Positions 1-8,224 of a DNA stretch of 32,605 nt are shown one piece after another. Position 1 is the stretch's first letter, and each line of letters opens with the position of its first letter. The stretch covers positions 1-32,605 of the forward strand of contig JAHFUL010000019.1 in assembly GCA_023265155.1 (NCBI GenBank), given 5' to 3'. A program made the position numbers and the translations under genes. Source of the stretch: Acidobacteriota bacterium (GTDB lineage Bacteria; Acidobacteriota; Vicinamibacteria; Vicinamibacterales; CAVVIG01). The notes below the pieces were generated by a model that was not told the origin of the DNA, did not search any database, and saw only the letters and a list, made by a program, of their open reading frames with translations.

Positions 1-1810
1 GCTGCTCGTCGAGCTCGCCGAGTGCGCGTGCGAGGTCTTCCTCCAGCCGAGCCGCCGTCTGCGCCTGACGCAGACGCTCGGTCAAGTCTGATAACTCGGG
101 AACTGTCGGATCAATGTCACGAACCCGCTCGAGCGTTTGCGACGCCTCGTCGAGACGGCCGTTCATCAGCGCTGTCCGGGCGCCTGTCAGCAGCGTCGTG
201 AGACGCTCGACACGCTCGTGTTCGACGCGCCGCTGTTCTTCAATCTCACGAAGGGTGAGACGCAGTTCTTCGAGCGTACCCGCCACGAGGGCATTCGACG
301 TCGGTTGGAGCGCCTCCAGCGACTGGAGTGCCGCCTGGTGTTCACCATTGAGGAAGCGGCGCCGGGCGTCGTCGACGCCGGCGCGGATACGAGCCTCCTC
401 CTGTCTCTGCCTGAGTGCGGGTTCCGCCGCGACCCTGACAGCCTGCGCTTCGGCGTTGTCCGGGTCGAGAACCAACGCCTGCTCGACCTCGTGCAGCGCC
501 GATGTCAGATTGCCGCCCTCATATGCCGCCCGCGCGCGGCTGATCGTCTCGCGAACAGCCGTTGAACGCACACGGGTTTCTTCTGCCAGGACCTCGTCAC
601 GAACTTTCGCGATCTCGGGGTGGGTGCGTGACAGCTGGGACGCGGCATCCAACGACCTCCGCGCCGCGGTCGTCGCTCCGCGCGTCAGGTGCTGTCGTGC
701 TTCGGCGAGCTGCGCCTGTACTTGCTGTTCGTTGATCGTCGCGTGAATACGATCGATGCGCGAGATGGCTCGTGCGTCGGAGGGGTTGAGCATCAGTACC
801 TGTTTGCACGATGCGATCGCGGCCTGATAGTCCCCTGAATCAAATGCGCGCTGCGCGGCGGCCAGATGTTCTTCAATTTCCTGCGACCGTGATCTGGTCA
901 CGTCGCGATTGGCCGGGGGTGGTGTTTTCCGCGCCGGAATCGGCACATCCGGAGGCGAGATCTCAGTCGGCGGCGCAGCCTTGACGGCGGCCGCCTGCGG
1001 ACCCAGGCGAATGCTTGTCAGCTCCTTCTGAACGGCCGCGATATTCTGAAACCGTCGATCCGGATTCGTCTCGAGCGCCCGGTCGACCAGGCGCACGAGA
1101 CGCGGGTCGAGGTCCGGGCAGTATTCAGTGATAGGCCTCGGGACGCCGTTCAAGATCTGATGAAACACCTCGTCAGGAAGCTGGCCCGGGAAGGCTCGTT
1201 GATGCGATAACAGCTCATACAACACCGCGCCTAGAGAGAAAATGTCCGCTCGGGTGTCGACGGGAGTGCCTTTGATTTGTTCCGGGGACATGTAGTTCAA
1301 CGTCCCCATGATCGTGCCCGGCACGGTTATCCCGGTGGCGATCAGTTTGGCGATTCCGAAGTCCAGAATTTTGACGGTTCCCTCGGGGCCCACGATCAGA
1401 TTGGCTGGCTTGATGTCCCGATGAACGATGCCTGCCTCATGAGCGTGCGCAAGCCCGGCGCAAACCTCTTCAGCCAGCTGCAGCTTGCGCTGGACAGATA
1501 GCGGCGGCCGCAAGCACACCAGGTCGGCGAAGGTTTCGCCCCGAACGTACTCCATCGCGATGAACGGCAGGCCGTCGTGTTCACCCACGTCGTAGATGGT
1601 GACGATGTTGGGATGACTCAGGCCGCCGGCAGCCCTGGCTTCGCGGGAGAAACGGTCGCGAAGCTCCGGGGTGTCGTATTCGCGTCTGAGCAGCTTGATG
1701 GCCACGTAACGACCGATCCGCGGATCGCGCGCGCGATAGAGTGCACCCATCCCGCCATGACCGATCAGGTCGACGACCTCGTAGCGCCCGAGGAATGGTG
1801 GAATCTTCAC
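1..1810 (-). CDS. Serine/threonine protein kinase with C-terminal TPR-like/coiled region (3' end outside window)
   Basis: Minus-strand reading frame open to the window edge; likely GTG start at 1810 (V/M-KIPPFLGRYEVVDLIGHGGMGALYRARDPRIGRYVAIKLL). Kinase motifs IVHRDIKPANL, KILDFGIAKL and GTLNYMSPEQIKG, followed by an Ala/Glu/Arg-rich repeat region. Absent from the ORF track because it runs off the window. Confidence 0.93.
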   Translation of the reverse strand, partial: MKIPPFLGRYEVVDLIGHGGMGALYRARDPRIGRYVAIKLLRREYDTPELRDRFSREARAAGGLSHPNIVTIYDVGEHDGLPFIAMEYVRGETFADLVCLRPPLSVQRKLQLAEEVCAGLAHAHEAGIVHRDIKPANLIVGPEGTVKILDFGIAKLIATGITVPGTIMGTLNYMSPEQIKGTPVDTRADIFSLGAVLYELLSHQRAFPGQLPDEVFHQILNGVPRPITEYCPDLDPRLVRLVDRALETNPDRRFQNIAAVQKELTSIRLGPQAAAVKAAPPTEISPPDVPIPARKTPPPANRDVTRSRSQEIEEHLAAAQRAFDSGDYQAAIASCKQVLMLNPSDARAISRIDRIHATINEQQVQAQLAEARQHLTRGATTAARRSLDAASQLSRTHPEIAKVRDEVLAEETRVRSTAVRETISRARAAYEGGNLTSALHEVEQALVLDPDNAEAQAVRVAAEPALRQRQEEARIRAGVDDARRRFLNGEHQAALQSLEALQPTSNALVAGTLEELRLTLREIEEQRRVEHERVERLTTLLTGARTALMNGRLDEASQTLERVRDIDPTVPELSDLTERLRQAQTAARLEEDLARALGELDEQ

Positions 1811-2202
1811 AGAGTCTGTTGAATGCCTGGCTTTAGCCTCAAAGCCCCCGGTGAACGTCGATCACCGCTGACGGGTCGGTCTCGCCAGTGCGGTCGGCGC
1901 CAGGGGTCGGCGATCTGCGGGTCCCGCTCGTTCATCACACTCATGCGCAGCCGGCCCACCGGGCGAATCACGCTCGTCGTCAACTCGTCAGCGGCAGCGA
2001 CTTGTACCACGGGCTGCCAAGGTGCTCGCGGTACCTTTTCAGTCTTTGAACGGGAAAGCGTTCACTATAACAGGGATCGGGAGCAAACCACGGATTGGAC
2101 AGGCATTCCGGACGGCCTCGAAGCGCCTCATGCGAAAAGACTCATGTGATTGATTTTTGTCCCCACGGAGAAAACCCGCGCTAAACTGCTTCCAACGTGT
2201 GG

Positions 2203-3063
2203 ATGATCAAGCTGCTCACTCGTTCGTTGCGCTCTGTTGCACCCGTGCTTCTCTGGTCTCTCTTCGTCAGCGGTCCGCTTGCGGCTCAATCACCGACGCC
2301 GCGACCGCGGCCGCCAGCACCCGGGACGATGGTGTTCGTGCACGTCAGGAACGCGGAGGGCCGTTTGATGGCGGGCGTTCAGGTGCAGGTGAGCGGCGCG
2401 AGCACTGGCCAATTCACGACCGATATCGAAGGGACCGTTCGCCTTCCGTCGATGAGAGACGGCTCCTATCATCTCCTGTTCGAGCGAGACGGGTTCACTG
2501 CGGTGCAACGGGAGCTGACGTTGCGCGGCGGGCGGCCGGATGTGATTGATGTCGTGCTCAGTATTGCCCCCCCGCCCGAACCTCCGGTGCTTCCCGAGCC
2601 AACATCACAACCACTGCCACCGGCTCCGTCGGTGTCGCCAGAATCTGCTCCGCCAGCTGTGACGTCGTCCGGGGCGGTGACGAGAGGGGAAACGGCAGCA
2701 CGGGAGAAGACGGTCTCAATCACGAGCTTTCTCGAGAAGAACTTCATAGGCGGCCGGCAGCCGCTCAAAGAATCCGTACTCGGTTGCACGACGACGGCAC
2801 GAACGAGGCTGTTGCAACTCCGAGATGCGCTCGCGGAACACGCGCACGGCACCCTCGACGAGACGCTCTACGTGATCGCCGGTGAAGGAGCTCTGGTCGT
2901 GCCGAAGCACGATGACGTGCCTCTTGGGCCAGGCTCGCTGGCGATTATTCCGAGCGGCGTACCGCACGCGATCGAGCGTCGCGGCAAGAACCCGCTGATT
3001 CTCCTGTCGACACTTTCAGGAGAGCCCTGCCACGAGGAGACGACGCCGCAGAAGCAGGAATGA
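2203..3063 (+). CDS. Secreted protein with N-terminal carboxypeptidase-regulatory-like (Ig-like) domain and C-terminal cupin domain
   Basis: Signal peptide (LLWSLFVSGPLAAQS), GTMVFVHVRNAEGRLMAGVQVQVSG...GTVRLPSMRDGSYHLLFERDGF module, Pro-rich linker, then cupin-like LDETLYVIAGEGALVV...LGPGSLAIIPSGVPHAIERRG. Confidence 0.75.
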   Translation: MIKLLTRSLRSVAPVLLWSLFVSGPLAAQSPTPRPRPPAPGTMVFVHVRNAEGRLMAGVQVQVSGASTGQFTTDIEGTVRLPSMRDGSYHLLFERDGFTAVQRELTLRGGRPDVIDVVLSIAPPPEPPVLPEPTSQPLPPAPSVSPESAPPAVTSSGAVTRGETAAREKTVSITSFLEKNFIGGRQPLKESVLGCTTTARTRLLQLRDALAEHAHGTLDETLYVIAGEGALVVPKHDDVPLGPGSLAIIPSGVPHAIERRGKNPLILLSTLSGEPCHEETTPQKQE

Positions 3064-3170
3064 ACCGAAAGCCTCTGCGTGAGGTTCTAAGTAGAAGGGA
3101 GTTCTGCCGCGATACCCGCGAACCTCAGTAACCCGCTAACCTCTGGGGGTGTGCTAGGGTATGAAATGAC

Positions 3171-3452
3171 ATGGCTTCGAAGTCGGCGCCCATCTATGCC
3201 AACGTGGTCCATATTCGGCTAACGGACAACGAGCTCGTTTTCGAATTCGGTTCGCATTTTCCGGATAAGGGGGCAGACCAGGCACCACCCTCAGACTACG
3301 TACCAGATGTGCGCGTGGTTTTGCGGTCCGGCGTGATGGAGGCGATTGTCCAGGCTCTGTCGAAGACCTTTGAGGAACGCCAGGAGGCGAACGCTGAAGG
3401 GAGTGGTACCAGCGCGGCCCCGAAAGTTGATATTGAGGTCCACAACCCATGA
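3171..3452 (+). CDS. Small conserved protein, DUF3467-like
   Basis: 93 aa; YANVVHIRLTDNELVFEFGSHFP...VPDVRVVLRSGVMEAIVQALSKTFEE resembles the DUF3467 pattern; ATGA overlap with the next ORF. Confidence 0.6.
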   Translation: MASKSAPIYANVVHIRLTDNELVFEFGSHFPDKGADQAPPSDYVPDVRVVLRSGVMEAIVQALSKTFEERQEANAEGSGTSAAPKVDIEVHNP

Positions 3453-3895
3453 CTCTGTGCGTTGCGGATTTTGCTGAGCCCGAAATTGTTTCCTGGCGCG
3501 TTGATAGCCGGACCACGGCTCCTGCTGCTCCGATCCGACCCGACGTCGTGGTAAGGCGCGTTACCCCTGCTGGTTTTTGGCTGCTGGGAGCGCAATTTTT
3601 TTGTTCCTTTGCAGATGTTCGTTCTCCACGGGCGGGTGTCATTACGCAATTGGAGGACGGCTATGAGGTTCTGCAGCCGATTCCGTATCGGGTTTCACGA
3701 CAGGGCGAGCAAGACTTCATTGCGACTTTTGAGGAGGGCAACATCGCGATCAGCGGTGTCGACCCGCACGATGCTTATCAAAGCCTGCTAGCTGATATTC
3801 TCGACACGTTCGACTCCCTTGTGGCCGCGCCTCGATTGAGTCCGGCCGCTGTCCGTCAGCTTAACGTGCTCCGCGAATTCATCAGGCGTGGCTAG
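3449..3895 (+). CDS. Hypothetical protein with HicB-like C-terminal region
   Basis: 148 aa; QDFIATFEEGNIAISGVDPHDAYQSLLADILDTFDSLVAAPRLSPAAVRQLNVLREFI resembles HicB-like antitoxin folds; start overlaps the upstream stop (ATGA). Confidence 0.55.
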   Translation: MTLCVADFAEPEIVSWRVDSRTTAPAAPIRPDVVVRRVTPAGFWLLGAQFFCSFADVRSPRAGVITQLEDGYEVLQPIPYRVSRQGEQDFIATFEEGNIAISGVDPHDAYQSLLADILDTFDSLVAAPRLSPAAVRQLNVLREFIRRG

Positions 3896-4166
3896 CGTTC
3901 TCACTGCGCGAGAAGCCCTGGCAATAGCGAAGAAGCTGGACGCAGAACTGTCTGAGGGCCGGAAACACCTACGGGTGACCGTTCGGCTCAACGATCAGTT
4001 GGTAGGCAGCTACGGAATTCGACGAGGCGGGAATCTCCCGCACGATTTCGTTCCCCGCCAAATTCACGCAACAACCCGTCAGGCGATCGATCTCGCTCGC
4101 TGTCCGCTAACAAAAGAAGCGTTCGCAGCCATACTGGTTCAACAGGGCATTATTCACGCGACGTAG
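3888..4166 (+). CDS. Small basic protein, HicA-like / candidate toxin
   Basis: 92 aa, GTG start overlapping the upstream stop by 8 bp; VTVRLNDQLVGSYGIRRGGNLPHDFVPRQIHATTRQAIDLARCPLTKEAFAAILVQQGII. Confidence 0.5.
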   Translation: MASVLTAREALAIAKKLDAELSEGRKHLRVTVRLNDQLVGSYGIRRGGNLPHDFVPRQIHATTRQAIDLARCPLTKEAFAAILVQQGIIHAT

Positions 4167-4289
4167 CCCGAGCCGTTGCTATCGGTTTGTTGCCTTCACC
4201 CCCAAACGGCAGGTCCGAGTGCCTTCAGGATCTGTGTGCTACCTGGAATCTGCGTGTCTGTCGGAATCGCGATAATTCCTGAGCAGAAG

Positions 4290-4364
4290 TGGTGACCCGG
4301 GCGGGGATCGAACCCGCGACCCTCTGATTAAAAGTCAGATGCTCTACCACTGAGCTACCAGGTC
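4290..4364 (-). tRNA. tRNA-Lys (anticodon TTT), CCA encoded
   Basis: Reverse complement GACCTGGTAGCTCAGTGGTAGAGCATCTGACTTTTAATCAGAGGGTCGCGGGTTCGATCCCCGCCCGGGTCACCA; acceptor GACCTGG/CCGGGTC (one T-G wobble), TTT anticodon, GGTTCGATCC T-loop. Confidence 0.97.
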
Positions 4365-4455
4365 GTTGCGCAGCGATTCATTCTACTCTCCGGCCAGGCC
4401 CTTTTTTCTTTCACGCTATACTGATTCGGATCCTCGCGCGCAGCAAAATCACTGT

Positions 4456-4842
4456 ATGACGAAAAATGCCGCCCGTCTCGTGCTCGTCGTGGAAGACGAC
4501 GTGTCGGTTCGCCGTCCACTCGTGAAATTTCTCGAAATGCACGGCTTTTCGGTGTCGACGGCGGAGACGTCCGACGAAGGGCTCGAGGCGTTGACCAAGC
4601 AGCGGTTCGTGGCGGCCGTGATCGATTTGCGGCTCCGGCGTGGCAGCGGGCGCGACATTGTCGTGGCGACGCCGGCCGAGATCCCGGTCATCATTTTCTC
4701 GGGCGTGCCTTCGGAGTCCGCGGAGCTCGAACGCGTGCGGCCGAGGACCCGACTCATCGAAAAGCCGTATTCCCTCGTGCTCCTCGTCGAAGCGCTCGAA
4801 GAGATGCTCGCCGGGGCCGGCTCACAGAATCTTCATCCCTAG
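4456..4842 (+). CDS. Single-domain response regulator (CheY-like receiver)
   Basis: LVLVVEDDVSVRRPLVKFLEMHGFSV...AAVIDLRLRRGSGRDIV...PVIIFSGV...LIEKPYSLVLLVEAL. Confidence 0.87.
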   Translation: MTKNAARLVLVVEDDVSVRRPLVKFLEMHGFSVSTAETSDEGLEALTKQRFVAAVIDLRLRRGSGRDIVVATPAEIPVIIFSGVPSESAELERVRPRTRLIEKPYSLVLLVEALEEMLAGAGSQNLHP

Positions 4843-5739
4843 CGCCGACAGCGCCAGTTCGGTCCCGAGCTGCGCGGTCATGTTGCGAATGTCGAGCGTC
4901 GGATTCACTTCGACCAGATCGAGCGAGGTGAGCAGGCCCGAGTCGGCGACGATTTCCATCACCATGTGCGCTTCACGATAGTCGAGCCCGCCCTTCACCG
5001 GCGTGCCGACCCCCGGTGCAATCGACGGGTCGCACGCGTCCATGTCGAAGGAGACGTGGACGCCTGCCGTGCCCGTGCCCGCCAGCCTGACGGCCTCCTC
5101 CACGATGGTGGCGATGCCCTGCCGGTCGATATCCTTCATCGTGAACACGTGGACACCTGACGCGCGAACGGAGACCTTCTCGCGTTCGTCGAGATTGCGG
5201 ACGCCGATGAGCACAGTGTGAGCCGGAATGACTTTCGGGCTGAAACCACCGACTCTGGCGAGCTCGGCCGGTTCCTGGCCGAGGAGCGCCGCGAGCGGCA
5301 TGCCGTGCACGTTGCCGCTCAGGGTGGTGGCCGGTGTATTCATATCGCCGTGCGCATCGACCCACAGAAGCCCGAGGGGCAGTCCTCGCTCCTCTCTGGC
5401 CCAGGCCGACACGGCAGCGACCGACCCGGCGCCGAGGCTGTGATCGCCGCCGAGCACGATCGGCAGCGCGCCCTCGTTGAGCGAGGCGAGCGCGACGTCA
5501 TGCAGGCGCTGGCAGACGCCGGCGATGTCGTCGATGTACTTCTTCCGATCGTCCTTTGCATGACGAATCTCTGGAATCGGCGCGACCAGATCGCCTTTAT
5601 CGACCGTGGGCCAGCCGAGCGCCTCGATGCGGTCCCGCAGGCAGGCGATGCGGAACGCCGACGGTCCCATGTCCACGCCTCGCCGGCCGGCGCCAAGATC
5701 CAGTGGTACACCGATCAGGTGAATAGCTTTCATCAGCAC
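4822..5739 (-). CDS. rocF: Arginase
   Basis: LIGVPLDLGAGRRGVDMGPSAFR, LGGDHSLGAGSV, LLWVDAHGDMNTP, HVSFDMDACDPSIAPGVGTPVKGGLDYREAH: ureohydrolase metal-binding motifs. Confidence 0.95.
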   Translation of the reverse strand: MLMKAIHLIGVPLDLGAGRRGVDMGPSAFRIACLRDRIEALGWPTVDKGDLVAPIPEIRHAKDDRKKYIDDIAGVCQRLHDVALASLNEGALPIVLGGDHSLGAGSVAAVSAWAREERGLPLGLLWVDAHGDMNTPATTLSGNVHGMPLAALLGQEPAELARVGGFSPKVIPAHTVLIGVRNLDEREKVSVRASGVHVFTMKDIDRQGIATIVEEAVRLAGTGTAGVHVSFDMDACDPSIAPGVGTPVKGGLDYREAHMVMEIVADSGLLTSLDLVEVNPTLDIRNMTAQLGTELALSALGMKIL

Positions 5740-5805
5740 CTTCTTTCGTCTGCCTTCGGATTCCAGCTCTCTGCTTTCAGGCGAGGATCAGGAGAAGGCG
5801 GTGTC

Positions 5806-7311
5806 TCATGTGGGACGGCCTGCACTTGGCCGTGCGCCGCCGGCCAGAAAGCGTGAAACCCTGTCGGCCATCGCGCGGCCGTCGGCAATGCAGTCGGGGA
5901 TGCCGACGCCACGAAACCCGCTGCCGGTGATGAATAGACCCGGGTGAGCCTCGAGCAATCGGTCGATCGCCTGCATTCGCGCCAGATGACCGACCTCGTG
6001 CTGCGCGCTCGCGCGGTCCCACCGGTACACGCGGGTCAGGAGCGGCGGTCCCATCACGCCGAGGATCGGCCCGATCGCGGCCAGCGCCCGCGTGGTCAAT
6101 GCCTCGTCGGACAGTTCGAGCGCCCTCGGGTCGCGTGCGCCGCCCACGAAGACGCGGAGGAGCACACGGTCTGCAGGGGCACGATGCGCCCATTTCGACG
6201 AGAGCCACGATGCCGCGAGAATTCCAGTCGCTTCGACGCGAGGAACCACGAAGCCGGATCCATTGAGGGGATGCTGAACCGCGGTCCGCGGGAACGCCAT
6301 CGCGATAGTGGCTGTAGAGGCGTAGGGTATCTGGTCGCACAGGCGCGCGAGCGCCTCGTCTGCATCGCGGATGACATTCGCCGTGACGTAGGCCGGAGTT
6401 GCAAGAACAAGGGCAGAGGCGTGGAACCGGTCGTTCGAGGATGTTTCGATTGAGAAGGAGGGGGCTAATGGGTTCGCGAAGTTCGCTGGGTTCACCGGGT
6501 TCACGAGGTTCGTTGGGTTCACCGGGTTCACGAGGTTCGTTGGGTTCACCGGGTTCACGAGGTTCACCGAGTGAATTACCCGGGCGACTGGTGTGTTCAG
6601 GCGAATCGCGCCCGCGGGGAGGGCAGCGACGAGGGCCTCCACCATCTCACTGAGGCCACCGGGAAGCGATCGAAACGCTCCGTCCGGCGACGCCTGGCTC
6701 GGTTGGCGCCGGAACGCCCGGAGCAGGCTCCCATGTTGTCGCTCGGCTTCAGTAAATCGGGGAAACAGCGCTCGCAAGGAGAGGCGATCGACGTCGCCGG
6801 CATGGATCCCGGCCAGCAGCGGCTCGGCGAGATACGCGGTGGCTTCGGCGCCGAAGCGCCGCGTCATGAACGCGCCAATGGACTCGTCCGAGTCGTCTTC
6901 CAGAGGCCGAGGCGGTACGAGGATTTCGGCTCCCATGCGGAGCTTGCCGGCCCAGGAAAAGAGCCGCGTTCGCACGAACGGGCCCACACGCGTCGGAATC
7001 CCCAGAACAGACGACGAGGGGAGCGGATGCAGAGTCTGGCCCCGTTGAATGAACGCCAGCCGTGGTGGCTTGGTTGGAATCAATCGATCGCCGAGCCCGA
7101 GCGCTCGACAGAGTTCGATGCCATCGGGCTTTTGCACGAGGAGCGCGTCGGGCCCGCCATCGATCGTGTATCCGTCAACCCGCTCGCTCAGAATCACGCC
7201 ACCGGCTCGTCTGCCCGCTTCAAGGAGAACGAACGGGTATCCGCGGCGATCCAGCTCGTAGGCTGTCGCCAGTCCGGCGATGCCGCCGCCGACGATGACC
7301 ACCGGTTGCAT
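5806..7311 (-). CDS. hemY: Protoporphyrinogen oxidase (HemY/HemG-type flavoprotein)
   Basis: N-terminal VVIVGGGIAGLATAYELDRRGYPFVLLEAGRRAGGVI; C-terminal LFITGSGFRGVGIPDCIADGRAMADRV; adjacent to hemH and hemE. Contains an in-frame VNP/TNL repeat. Confidence 0.93.
   Translation of the reverse strand: MQPVVIVGGGIAGLATAYELDRRGYPFVLLEAGRRAGGVILSERVDGYTIDGGPDALLVQKPDGIELCRALGLGDRLIPTKPPRLAFIQRGQTLHPLPSSSVLGIPTRVGPFVRTRLFSWAGKLRMGAEILVPPRPLEDDSDESIGAFMTRRFGAEATAYLAEPLLAGIHAGDVDRLSLRALFPRFTEAERQHGSLLRAFRRQPSQASPDGAFRSLPGGLSEMVEALVAALPAGAIRLNTPVARVIHSVNLVNPVNPTNLVNPVNPTNLVNPVNPANFANPLAPSFSIETSSNDRFHASALVLATPAYVTANVIRDADEALARLCDQIPYASTATIAMAFPRTAVQHPLNGSGFVVPRVEATGILAASWLSSKWAHRAPADRVLLRVFVGGARDPRALELSDEALTTRALAAIGPILGVMGPPLLTRVYRWDRASAQHEVGHLARMQAIDRLLEAHPGLFITGSGFRGVGIPDCIADGRAMADRVSRFLAGGARPSAGRPT
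6470..6568. repeat. 27-bp in-frame tandem repeat (9-bp sub-period) within hemY
   Basis: Copies gggttcaccgggttcacgaggttcgtt at 6488-6514 and 6515-6541, a near copy at 6542-6568, and a degenerate partial copy at 6470-6487; encodes NLVNPVNPT on the minus strand. Confidence 0.95.
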
Positions 7312-7327
7312 CAGTTTCCTGCCAGTT

Positions 7328-8224
7328 TCATAGGTGCTTCTGGACGAGATCCTGCAGCATGGCGATGAACGTGGGCGAGGTATTCAGGGAGTCCGTCCGC
7401 CGGAGCGTGGCCCCGCCAGACTCCGCCGTCGCGCGGGCTTGAACGTCGATGTCGAACAGGATCTCGGTATGGTCGCAGACGAACCCGATGGGTGCGATCA
7501 AGAAATGCCGGGCGCCCTGCGCCATGCGCTCGATGATCAGCTCGCTGATGTCCGGACCAATCCATGGCTCCGGCGTTCGGCCAGCGCTCTGAAACGCCCG
7601 ATAGTAGGGCGGCCGGAGCCGGGCAAGTCCGGCCACGCCGTCCGCGGTGGCAGCGACTTGCGCGGCATAGGGATCGCCGCTGTCGATCACGCGTTGCGGA
7701 AGTGCGTGGGCGGTGAACACGATCTCTTCGTCGTCTTCCGGGTCTTCCGGGTCTTCCGGGCAAGCCGCGCGAAGTTTCTCCGCGAAAGCCTCGAGCAACA
7801 GCGGGTGATCGTGGAACGCAGGTACCTGATCGAGGCGCATCCCGGCGGGCAGCGCCTCCAGTGCGGCGTCGAAATATTTCGTGACGCTCAGCGTCGAAAA
7901 CTGCGGCGCGAGCGGAATGCCGATGACGCGTGTGACGCCCGCGGCTGCCAGTTTCTGAAGCGCGTCCCGGATGAACGGCGTCCAGTTCCTCATGCCGACA
8001 GCGACGGGGATCTCCGGCCCCAGCCGCTCGCGGAGCGCCGCGGCCTGCGCCAACGTATGCTCCGTCAGCGGTGATCGGCCGCCAATGGCTTCATAGTTGT
8101 GCCGCATTTGGGCGACGAGCGCATCGGAGGGCGGCCGTCCGCCACGGACCAGGCGCAGGTACTCGGGCATTTCGTCCATCGAGGACGGCGTGCCGTGCGC
8201 CATCAGGAGAATGCCGGTAATCAC
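7328..8224 (-). CDS. hemH: Ferrochelatase
   Basis: GILLMAHGTPSSMDEMPEYLRLVRGGR, HNYEAIGGRSPL, VFTAHALPQRVIDSGDPYAAQ, PWIGPD, LIAPIGFVCDHTEILFDIDVQA. Confidence 0.96.
   Translation of the reverse strand: MITGILLMAHGTPSSMDEMPEYLRLVRGGRPPSDALVAQMRHNYEAIGGRSPLTEHTLAQAAALRERLGPEIPVAVGMRNWTPFIRDALQKLAAAGVTRVIGIPLAPQFSTLSVTKYFDAALEALPAGMRLDQVPAFHDHPLLLEAFAEKLRAACPEDPEDPEDDEEIVFTAHALPQRVIDSGDPYAAQVAATADGVAGLARLRPPYYRAFQSAGRTPEPWIGPDISELIIERMAQGARHFLIAPIGFVCDHTEILFDIDVQARATAESGGATLRRTDSLNTSPTFIAMLQDLVQKHL

Noticed and set aside
114-746. Long ORFs on the plus strand opposite the kinase (210 aa and 142 aa)
   Set aside because: Arg/Ser-rich shadow ORFs antisense to a clear kinase/TPR reading frame; high GC keeps the other frames open.
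1823-2149. ORFs of 108 aa (plus) and 67 aa (minus) upstream of the kinase
   Set aside because: No recognisable motif and low-complexity Arg/Gly composition; probably non-coding spacer.
5218-5856. 212-aa plus ORF antisense to arginase
   Set aside because: Shadow of the arginase frame; no own motifs.
6399-6653. 84-aa plus ORF with GSRGSLGSPGSRGSLGSPGS repeats (collagen-like appearance)
   Set aside because: It is the antisense reading of the 27-bp repeat inside hemY; the minus frame is the real gene.
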